Shown here one piece after another: positions 57,724 through 64,000 of a DNA stretch of 64,000 bases. Made by a program: the position numbers and the translations under genes. The stretch's first letter is position 1. Each line of letters begins with the position of its first letter. The notes beneath the pieces are model-generated. The model was not told where the DNA came from. It saw nothing but the letters and a program-made list of their open reading frames with translations, and did no database searches. The stretch spans positions 3,658,001-3,722,000 of the forward strand of contig NZ_CP064686.1 of NCBI RefSeq assembly GCF_023100905.1, written 5' to 3'. This DNA is from Bradyrhizobium sp. 4 (GTDB lineage Bacteria > Pseudomonadota > Alphaproteobacteria > Rhizobiales > Xanthobacteraceae).

Positions 57724-57826
57724 TCAAACCACCTTGAAGATCGCGACGGTCAGCACGGCCTGCGCGATGAAGCCGACGGTGAAGGCCACCGTGCGGAACA
57801 CCGGGATCCCGAGCGCATAGACGATC
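57724..57826 (-). pseudogene. Duplicated 3' fragment of the MAPEG gene (103 bp)
   Basis: This stretch is identical to 58859-58961 apart from two bases (G/A and T/C). On the minus strand it encodes the last ~33 residues and stop of the MAPEG protein: IVYALGIPVFRTVAFTVG then FIAQAVLTVAIFKVV, with one Ala-to-Thr change. The frame has no start. Sequence upstream of it has no relation to MAPEG. It looks like a recombination scar. Confidence 0.92.
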
Positions 57827-57865
57827 GGTTGCGCTGACGAGTAGCAGCAACATTCGCTGCTCGTC

Positions 57866-57888
57866 ATGGCCGGGCTTGTCCCGGGCAT
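57866..57888. repeat. REP-type palindrome (family 1, copy B, reversed)
   Basis: ATGGCCGGG-CTTGT-CCCGGGCAT; the reverse complement of copy A (21018-21040) with one different base in the stem. It lies just beyond the MAPEG fragment and before the stop of the third OMP gene. Confidence 0.8.
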
Positions 57889-57908
57889 GACGGTTGCGAG
57901 ACGCTTCC

Positions 57909-58676
57909 TCAGTACTTCGCGATGATCGGGCCGCCGAATTTGTAGTTGATGCGGGCGGTGATCAAATCGACGTCCTGGCCGATGCGGTCGGTGCGTGAGA
58001 ACGTGCCGACCGGCGTCAGCGCGCCGTTGGAGGTGAGCGTGACGTCGTGACGGCCCATGAACAGATGGTCGTATTCGAGGCCGACCGACCAGTTCGGGGC
58101 GAAGCCGTATTCGATGCCGATGCCGACCGTGCCGCCCCAGCGGGTGTCGTCGGCACGATCGAACTCGGCTCCGGCCAGACCACCCGTTCCGATACCGCGG
58201 TAGCGATCGCGGGTGACGGCGGCGCCGCCCTTCACGTAAAGCAGTGCGTTATTCCAGGCGTAGCCGACCTGGCCCGTGAACAGGCCGAAAGCATCGACGC
58301 GGGTGCGGTTCGCGACGCCGGCTACGGTGCTGGTGTTCCGGCCCGAGAGATCGGCCCAGTCGCCCTGTGCTTCGAGGCCGAACACGAAGGCGCTGTTCTG
58401 CCAGCGATAACCGATCTGGCCGCCGGCGACGGCGCCCGTCGCGTCATGGCAGCCTTCCGCAACGCCGGGCGCGAAACCAACAGTCTGGTCCCAGCAATTG
58501 CGCGACGAGCCATAGCCGCCGTTGGCGCCAATGTAGAAGCCGCTCCAATCATAGATCGCCGCGATCATCGGCGGCGCCTTGGTGTAGGGACGGGCGGCGA
58601 GATCTGCGGCACTGGCCTGGGTCGCGACGGCCGCGAGCGAGAGGCCGGCGAGCGCGGATGCAATCTTCCAATTCAT
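57909..58676 (-). CDS. Omp25/31-type outer-membrane beta-barrel protein (3)
   Basis: 255 residues. Signal peptide 1-23 (IASALAGLSLAAVATQASAA), mature start DLAARPYTKAPPMIAAIYDW, SGFYIGANGGYG, an internal pair of Cys (SRNCWDQTV, AEGCHDATGA) unlike the other two OMPs, barrel strands (FGLFTGQVGYAWNNALLYVK, GTVGIGIEYGFAPNWSVGL) and the ending KFGGPIIAKY. It lies between the MAPEG gene and the duplicated fragment of that gene, so it may have been placed here by a recombination event. Own promoter in the 182-bp region upstream. Confidence 0.92.
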   Translation of the reverse strand: MNWKIASALAGLSLAAVATQASAADLAARPYTKAPPMIAAIYDWSGFYIGANGGYGSSRNCWDQTVGFAPGVAEGCHDATGAVAGGQIGYRWQNSAFVFGLEAQGDWADLSGRNTSTVAGVANRTRVDAFGLFTGQVGYAWNNALLYVKGGAAVTRDRYRGIGTGGLAGAEFDRADDTRWGGTVGIGIEYGFAPNWSVGLEYDHLFMGRHDVTLTSNGALTPVGTFSRTDRIGQDVDLITARINYKFGGPIIAKY

Positions 58677-58858
58677 GTTTGCCCCGAATCATCAATGCGA
58701 TGGGCAAATATACCTGTGGATGGGTGATCCTTCGTGTCAGCCTAGGGATCGCATCCCTGTTTTTGTCGCACTGTCATCCTTTGGCAACACCGGCGGCCGC
58801 GGCAGGCCTTCGAGCATTTCACCCCTTTGTTGCAGGCGCTAAGCCATCGGAGATCCGA

Positions 58859-59257
58859 TCAAACCACCTTGAAAATCGCGACGGCCAGCACGGCCTGCGC
58901 GATGAAGCCGACGGTGAAGGCCACCGTGCGGAACACCGGGATCCCGAGCGCATAGACGATCAGATGCGCGACGCGCGACCAGAAATAGACGGCGCAAGCA
59001 AGCACCGTCCATTGCGAGGAGTAGTCGATCGCGTTCAGGATCAGCACCAGCGGCGCGAACAGCACGAGGTTCTCGACGGCGTTGTCATGCGCGAACATCA
59101 GGCGGTTCGCCCATTCCGATTGCGGCTTGTCGGTGCGCGAGGGATTGGCCATCGCGCCACCGAGACCGCGAATCTGGCAGCGGTTGATGGTGTAGGGAAT
59201 CCAGAGGATTCCGGTCAGGACCACCGTCAGTGTCAGCCAGAACAATTCACGCGTCAT
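58859..59257 (-). CDS. MAPEG family membrane protein
   Basis: 132 residues, four hydrophobic helices, MAPEG (glutathione/eicosanoid-type) fold. Landmarks: FWLTLTVVLTGILWIPYTIN, WANRLMFAHDNAVENLVLFA (conserved Asn-Glu-Asn region for the glutathione site), CAVYFWSRVAHLIVYALGIP. Bacterial members' function is mostly unknown; some have glutathione transferase or peroxidase activity. The last 103 bp are duplicated at 57724-57826. Confidence 0.9.
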   Translation of the reverse strand: MTRELFWLTLTVVLTGILWIPYTINRCQIRGLGGAMANPSRTDKPQSEWANRLMFAHDNAVENLVLFAPLVLILNAIDYSSQWTVLACAVYFWSRVAHLIVYALGIPVFRTVAFTVGFIAQAVLAVAIFKVV

Positions 59258-59322
59258 AACCCGGTCCCCTCATCAATTTCTGCTGCAGGCGTGGAGCTTA
59301 TACGAAAGCGCGGAAGATTCTG

Positions 59323-61131
59323 CTATGCGCGAACCCTGACATAGCTGCCGGGCGCGTCCTCGATCGGGGGAAACGCCTCGCTGCCGACCGTGCGGGCCGG
59401 GACTTCCTCGGGATCGAGTGCGCCCAGCCATTGCCGCCAGTCCGGCCACCACGAGCCCTTGTGCTCGACCGCGCCCTTCATCCACTCGGCGACGTTGGCG
59501 GACTTCGCGTTGTCGTTGGTCCAGTACTGGTATTTGTTCGAGGCGGGCGGATTAACCACGCCGGCGATATGGCCCGAGCCGGACAGCACGTATTTCACCG
59601 GGCCGCCGAAGAACTGGGAGCCGTACAGCACCGATTCCGCCGGCGCGATATGGTCTTCGCGGGTTGCGAGATTGTAGATCGGCACCATGACCTTGGAGAG
59701 ATCGAGCAGGGTGTTGTCCAGCACCAACGTGCCGGTCGAGAGCCGGTTCTCCAGATAGCAATTGCGCAGATAGTAAGAATGGTTCGACGCCGTCATGCGC
59801 GTCGCGTCCGAATTCCAGTGCAGCAGGTCGAACGCGCTCGGCTGCTGGCCCTTGAGGTAATTGCTGACGACATAGGACCAGATCAAATCGTTGGAGCGCA
59901 GCATGTTGAAGGCCATCGCCATCTTCGAGCCTTCGAGCACGCCCGCCGCCTTCATGTCCTGCTCGAGGGATGCGATCTGCTCCTCGTCAACGAACACGAG
60001 CAAATCACCGGCATGGGTGAAGTCGACCTGTGCCGCGAAGAACGTCGCGGAGGCCACGCGCTGGCGGCGCTTCTCGGCGAGCCAGGCCAGCGTGGTCGCG
60101 AGCATGGTGCCGCCGACGCAATAGCCGGCGGTGTGCACCTTCATCTCGCCGGTGACCTTCTCGATCACGTCCATCGCCGTGAGCGGGCCTTCCTTCATGT
60201 AGTCTTCCCAGCTCTTGGCACCGAGCCGCTTGTCGGGATTGACCCATGAGATCACGAACACGGTGATGCCCTGATCGACGCACCACTTGATGTAGGATTT
60301 CTCCGGCTTGAGATCGAGGATGTAGAACTTGTTGATCCAGGGCGGGATGATCAGGAGCGGCGTGCGCAGCACGTTCTCCGTCGCCGGCGCATACTGGATC
60401 AGCTGCATCATCTCGTTCTGGTAGATCACCTTGCCGGGCGTCGTCGCCATGTTCACGCCGACGACGAGATTGTCCGGATTGGACTGACGGATCTTCAGCG
60501 TGCCCTTGCCGGCGGCGATGTCCTCGGCCAGCATCTTCAGCCCGCGCGCAAGATTTTCGCCGCTGCTGGCCACCGTCGCGCGCAGCACTTCCGGATTGGT
60601 CAGCACGAAGTTGGAGGGCGACATCGCGTTGGTGAGCTGCTGGACGTAGAACTCGGCCTTGCGGCGGGTCAGCGGATCGAGCCCCTCGGCGTCGCGCACA
60701 AGCTCCTGCGCAAATTTGGTCGTGAGCAGGTAGAGCTGCATCAGGAAATCGAAGAACTGGTTCGACTTCCATTCCGGATCGGCAAAGCGCTTGTCGCGCG
60801 GCGACGGCGCGATCGCGGGCGGGGCGTCCTGACCGGCCATGCGGCGCGCCGCCGAGCCCCAGAGATCGAGATAGTCCTTGGCGAGCTTGGTCTGGAGTAC
60901 GGAGGACCGCGACGTATCCGACAGCCAGTATTCGGCGACGGCAGTGAAGGTCTTGACGACCTCGGTAAGCTCCGCCGGCGGACGATCCTGCACCTCGCCG
61001 CTCTCGCGCGGCTTCAGGTACGCGGCGAGCGCCTTGCCGCCGCTTTCCATCGCCCGCGCGACATTTATCGCGAAGGCTTCCGCATCGAACTTCGTCTCGG
61101 GTTTGGGCGTATCGGTCGTGGCCATACTCAT
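59323..61131 (-). CDS. phaC: Class I poly(3-hydroxyalkanoate) synthase
   Basis: Polymerises 3-hydroxyacyl-CoA into PHA granules, the carbon store. 602 residues; an alternative start is two codons in. N-terminal helical region, then the alpha/beta hydrolase domain: PLLIIPPWINKFYILDLKPE, WVNPDKRLGAKSWEDYMKEG, and the lipase-like box GYCVGGTML with catalytic Cys338; Asp493 in NLATREDHIAPA and His521 in GSGHIAGVVNPP complete the triad. The class I type is supported by length. PhaA/PhaB/PhaR are not in the window. Divergent from a small lipoprotein gene. Confidence 0.96.
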   Translation of the reverse strand: MSMATTDTPKPETKFDAEAFAINVARAMESGGKALAAYLKPRESGEVQDRPPAELTEVVKTFTAVAEYWLSDTSRSSVLQTKLAKDYLDLWGSAARRMAGQDAPPAIAPSPRDKRFADPEWKSNQFFDFLMQLYLLTTKFAQELVRDAEGLDPLTRRKAEFYVQQLTNAMSPSNFVLTNPEVLRATVASSGENLARGLKMLAEDIAAGKGTLKIRQSNPDNLVVGVNMATTPGKVIYQNEMMQLIQYAPATENVLRTPLLIIPPWINKFYILDLKPEKSYIKWCVDQGITVFVISWVNPDKRLGAKSWEDYMKEGPLTAMDVIEKVTGEMKVHTAGYCVGGTMLATTLAWLAEKRRQRVASATFFAAQVDFTHAGDLLVFVDEEQIASLEQDMKAAGVLEGSKMAMAFNMLRSNDLIWSYVVSNYLKGQQPSAFDLLHWNSDATRMTASNHSYYLRNCYLENRLSTGTLVLDNTLLDLSKVMVPIYNLATREDHIAPAESVLYGSQFFGGPVKYVLSGSGHIAGVVNPPASNKYQYWTNDNAKSANVAEWMKGAVEHKGSWWPDWRQWLGALDPEEVPARTVGSEAFPPIEDAPGSYVRVRA

Positions 61132-61384
61132 GAGCAGAACAGTAACGATTCATTCCGTATTCGTCACCGCGAAGCTCGCATGTTTGGCATTAAACACTCT
61201 CGAAGATGTGTTGCAGTGCGATAAATTTTCTTGGTTCCGTCACAATCGAGCCGCACCGCTCGGCTTGATGGACCGGGGCTATTTTCTCGCTCGGACCATT
61301 TGGGCAGCAATGGTTTGAGCTTGGGCGCGGACTTGGGTAAGGTTGCCCGGGGCCGTGCTTTGGGACGAAGTGGGGATTTCCCTG

Positions 61385-61660
61385 GTGTTGGCGTTGAGGG
61401 ACCTGCAAAAGTCGCGACGGATCTGTGGCGCGCTGCTGATGGCGACGCTCGCCCTGGGCGGCTGCTCGAGCCAGCTCGCGGATATGACGCCTTCCGATGC
61501 GCAAGCGCATCCCAGGGAGGCCGGTAGCTATCTGCCGGTGCACGATCTGCCGCCGGATCGCGATCAGGCGGTGATGCCGCCGGACCAACGCGCCAAGATC
61601 GAGGCCGAACTTGCTGCCGCGCGCGACCGTCAAGCGGTTGCCACCAAGGACGCGAAATAG
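61385..61660 (+). CDS. Small lipoprotein
   Basis: 91 residues from GTG 61385 (GGGGAT seven bases upstream; other GTG/TTG starts exist at 61343-61370). Lipoprotein signal: charged MLALRDLQKSRRICGALLM... then ATLALGGC with the lipobox Cys at about residue 27 and SSQ after it. Mature part is short, Pro/Asp/Ala-rich (PVHDLPPDRDQAVMPP), then a charged helix. No known family; similar short ones are common in Bradyrhizobium. Confidence 0.7.
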   Translation: MLALRDLQKSRRICGALLMATLALGGCSSQLADMTPSDAQAHPREAGSYLPVHDLPPDRDQAVMPPDQRAKIEAELAAARDRQAVATKDAK

Positions 61661-61876
61661 GGCGCTGCAAGGTAATCGCTGGCGCCTCCGCCTCGCCGTG
61701 CTAAAAGACCTTAGTTCAGCCGAGAGTCAGGGCGAACGACTTCAGTCAACGTCGTCGATAATTGCTCTAAGTATTTGATCTTGAGTAATTTTCGCGAGGG
61801 ATGCGGGCGCCTTTCCGCCTGGTCTTTTATGGCCTGTCGATTCTGTCCTGACCGGTTGCCCGGAGCCGAGAGAGCC

Positions 61877-63097
61877 ATGGAAGAGTTTTACCGCATCCGC
61901 CGCCTTCCGCCTTATGTGTTCGAACAGGTCAACCGGGCCAAGGCAGCCGCGCGGAATGCCGGCGCCGACATCATCGACCTCGGCATGGGCAATCCCGACC
62001 TGCCGGCGCCGGCGCACGTGCTGGAGAAGCTGAAGGAGACGCTGGGCAAGCCGCGCACCGACCGCTACTCGGCCTCCCGCGGCATTCCCGGGCTGCGCCG
62101 GGCCCAGGCCGGCTACTACGCCCGCCGCTTCGGCGTGAAGCTCAATCCCGACACCCAGGTGGTGGCGACGCTCGGCTCCAAGGAGGGGTTTGCCAACGTG
62201 GCGCAGGCGATCACCGCGCCCGGCGACGTCATCCTTTGTCCGAATCCGAGCTACCCGATTCACGCCTTCGGCTTCTTGATGGCGGGCGGCGTGATCCGCT
62301 CGGTGCCCTCGGAGCCGACGCCGCAATTCTTCGAGGCGGTCGAGCGGGCGATCGTGCATTCGATCCCGAAGCCGCTGGCGCTCGTCGTCTGCTATCCTTC
62401 GAACCCGACCGCCTATGTCGCGAGCCTCGACTTCTACAAGGACCTGGTCGCATTCGCGAAGAAGCACGAGATCCTGATCCTGTCCGATCTCGCTTATGCC
62501 GAGGTCTATTTCGACGAGAACAACCCGCCTCCGTCGGTGCTCCAGGTGCCGGGCGCGATGGACGTCGCCGTCGAGTTCACCTCGATGTCGAAGACCTATT
62601 CGATGGCTGGCTGGCGTATGGGCTTCGCGGTCGGCAACGAGCGCGTGATTGCGGCACTCGGCCGCGTCAAATCCTATCTCGACTACGGTGCGTTCACGCC
62701 GATCCAGGTCGCAGCGACCGCCGCGCTGAACGGACCGGACGATTGCATCAAGGAGATGCGCGACACCTACCGCAAGCGGCGCGACGCGCTGGTGGAATCG
62801 TTCGGCCGTGCCGGCTGGGAGATCCCGCCGCCGGAAGCGTCGATGTTTGCCTGGGTGCCGCTGCCGGAAGCCTTCCGCAGCGTCGGCAGCATGCAGTTCG
62901 CGACCCTGATGGTTGAGAAATCCGGTGTCGCGGTCTCGCCCGGCGTCGGCTTTGGCGAGCATGGTGAAGGATATGTCCGCATCGCCATGGTGGAAAACGA
63001 GCAACGGATCAGGCAGGCCGCGCGCGGCGTGCGCCGCTTCCTTGAAAGCGGCATCGAAACGTTGCACAACGTCGTTCCGCTCGCCACTCGGCGTTAA
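61877..63097 (+). CDS. Aminotransferase class I (LL-diaminopimelate aminotransferase / AlaC type)
   Basis: 406 residues from ATG 61877 (MEEFYRIRRLPPYVFEQVN). Fold type I PLP enzyme: DLGMGNPDLPAPAHVLEKLK, SRGIPGLRRAQAGYYARRFG, NPSYPIHAFGFLMAGGVI, PSNPTAYVASLDFYKDLVAF, LSDLAYAEVYFDENNPPPS and the PLP Lys in SMSKTYSMAGWRMGFAVG. Described either as LL-DAP aminotransferase (lysine) or as alanine aminotransferase AlaC; the sequence cannot separate them. It is followed by the homoserine dehydrogenase gene, which supports an aspartate-family amino-acid role. An upstream frame from 61775 is not used: no RBS. Confidence 0.9.
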   Translation: MEEFYRIRRLPPYVFEQVNRAKAAARNAGADIIDLGMGNPDLPAPAHVLEKLKETLGKPRTDRYSASRGIPGLRRAQAGYYARRFGVKLNPDTQVVATLGSKEGFANVAQAITAPGDVILCPNPSYPIHAFGFLMAGGVIRSVPSEPTPQFFEAVERAIVHSIPKPLALVVCYPSNPTAYVASLDFYKDLVAFAKKHEILILSDLAYAEVYFDENNPPPSVLQVPGAMDVAVEFTSMSKTYSMAGWRMGFAVGNERVIAALGRVKSYLDYGAFTPIQVAATAALNGPDDCIKEMRDTYRKRRDALVESFGRAGWEIPPPEASMFAWVPLPEAFRSVGSMQFATLMVEKSGVAVSPGVGFGEHGEGYVRIAMVENEQRIRQAARGVRRFLESGIETLHNVVPLATRR

Positions 63098-63126
63098 GTT
63101 CTCTTCCGCAGGTTTTCCAAGGCATC

Positions 63127-64000
63127 ATGGTTGCACCCCTGAAAGTGGGCATAGCGGGGCTCGGCACCGTGGGCGCCGAAGTTGTCCGTCTGATTGAAAC
63201 GCAGGCGCGCGTGCTTGCCGGCCGCAGCGGCCGCGGCATCCGGGTGGTCGCCGTCACCGCGCGCTCGAAGGCGAAGAAGCGCGGCGTCGATCTGCGCGGC
63301 ATCGAATGGGTCAAGGATCCGCTTGCCCTCGCCACGCATCCCGGCATCGACTGCTTCGTCGAGCTGATGGGTGGCTCCGGCGATCCCGCGCTGGCGGCGG
63401 TGGAAGCTGCGCTGAACGCCGGCAAGTCCGTTGTCACCGCCAACAAGGCGTTGCTGGCAAAGCACGGCCTCAAGCTGGCAAAGGCCGCCGAAAAGCACGG
63501 CGGCGCGCTGAATTTCGAGGCAGCTGTCGGCGCTGCGATCCCTGTCATCAAGACGTTACGCGAAGGTCTTGCCGGAACCGGCATCAACCGGGTCTACGGC
63601 ATCCTCAACGGCACCTGCAATTACATCCTGACCCGGATGGAGCAGGAGGGCCTGTCCTTCGCCGAATGCCTGAAGGACGCGCAACGGCTCGGCTATGCCG
63701 AGGCCAATCCGTCGTTCGACGTCGACGGCCACGATACCGCGCAAAAGCTCGCCATTCTCGCCAGCCTCGCTTTCGGCACGAAAGTTGCTCAAAGCGCGGT
63801 GTATGTCGAAGGTATCTCCTCCATCGCGCCGGAAGATCTCCGTGCCGCCGACGATCTTGGTTACCGGCTCAAGCTGCTCGGCGTCGCCGTTCGCACCGCC
63901 AAGGGCATCGAGCAGCGCGTCCATCCGACCATGGTTCCGAAATCCTCGTCGATCGCGCAGGTGATGGGTGTCACCAATGCAGTCACGATCGATGGCGAAG
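63127..64000 (+). CDS. hom: Homoserine dehydrogenase, C-terminus cut off by window edge
   Basis: NAD(P)-dependent enzyme making homoserine for threonine and methionine. ATG 63127 opens 291 codons that run to the right edge. Rossmann domain: LKVGIAGLGTVGAEVVRLIE; active region VVTANKALLAKHGLKLAKAA, EAAVGAAIPVIKTLREGLAG, GILNGTCNYILTRMEQEGLS and DVDGHDTAQKLAILASLAFG, with the catalytic Lys near the end of the last motif. The C-terminal ACT domain, usual in this family, would lie beyond the window. Probably in an operon with the upstream aminotransferase (29 bp gap). Confidence 0.95.
   Translation, partial: MVAPLKVGIAGLGTVGAEVVRLIETQARVLAGRSGRGIRVVAVTARSKAKKRGVDLRGIEWVKDPLALATHPGIDCFVELMGGSGDPALAAVEAALNAGKSVVTANKALLAKHGLKLAKAAEKHGGALNFEAAVGAAIPVIKTLREGLAGTGINRVYGILNGTCNYILTRMEQEGLSFAECLKDAQRLGYAEANPSFDVDGHDTAQKLAILASLAFGTKVAQSAVYVEGISSIAPEDLRAADDLGYRLKLLGVAVRTAKGIEQRVHPTMVPKSSSIAQVMGVTNAVTIDGE

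Overview
The window looks like an ordinary stretch of chromosome from an alphaproteobacterium of the order Hyphomicrobiales (Rhizobiales), most probably Bradyrhizobium or a close relative. The reasons are the high GC content, the RNase E with a long insertion in its S1 domain, three small Omp25/31-type beta-barrel proteins whose mature ends carry an AADLgARpYtKAP-like motif, a SufS2-B-C-D-S-T-A iron-sulfur operon, a class I PHA synthase, and REP-type palindromes of a kind common in Bradyrhizobium. I see no tRNA, rRNA, CRISPR array, phage module or intact insertion sequence. Species identification is an inference.

Layout. 0-9.6 kb: RNase E (minus strand, cut by the left edge), then AmiC amidase, penicillin-binding protein 1A, release factor 2 with an intact programmed +1 frameshift, and a beta-hydroxyacid dehydrogenase overlapping prfB by one base. 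9.6-12.9 kb is an accessory-looking, lower-GC patch: a secreted six-hairpin-like protein, an orphan Tdi1/DUF1851 immunity-type protein, and an EamA transporter that has lost its last residues to a frameshift. 13-23 kb: a branched-chain amino-acid-type binding protein, an iron-permease-family protein, an M23 endopeptidase, a Bcp peroxiredoxin, a 1277-residue AsmA-like protein, a chemoreceptor and a 28-residue membrane peptide followed by a strong terminator. 23-32 kb: DoxX, MFS, TyrS and AnmK, a GST-SMR pair behind a very symmetrical operator/promoter, a hydrolase, and a divergent LytTR regulator/acyltransferase pair.

32-39.2 kb is the SUF operon, with two different cysteine desulfurases. 39-46 kb: TfoX-like protein, FabA-type dehydratase, a diguanylate cyclase, a DEAD-box helicase with a hexapeptide-repeat tail, an AraC regulator and an exported caspase-fold protein. 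46-54 kb: a 44-residue membrane protein, an FAD monooxygenase, two Omp25-type proteins in opposite orientation with nearly identical terminators, an SDR plus small membrane protein pair, ParE and a DedA protein. 54-57.7 kb: PaiB-like protein, two different ArgC enzymes back to back and a methyltransferase. 57.7-59.3 kb: a third Omp25-type gene lying between a MAPEG gene and a 103-bp duplicated copy of that gene's 3' end. The window ends with PHA synthase, a small lipoprotein, a DapL/AlaC-type aminotransferase and the start of homoserine dehydrogenase, cut by the right edge.

Functional themes are cell-envelope construction (AmiC, PBP1A, M23 protease, AsmA-like, AnmK, DedA, OMPs), Fe-S cluster assembly, arginine and aspartate-family amino-acid synthesis, carbon storage and core RNA metabolism. 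Nothing here is a clear large undescribed system. The best leads are small: the histidine-rich RNase E insert, the mirrored operator before the GST gene, three unlisted small membrane proteins, the paired ArgC enzymes, the duplicated MAPEG scar and the SMR pump with aspartate in place of its essential glutamate.
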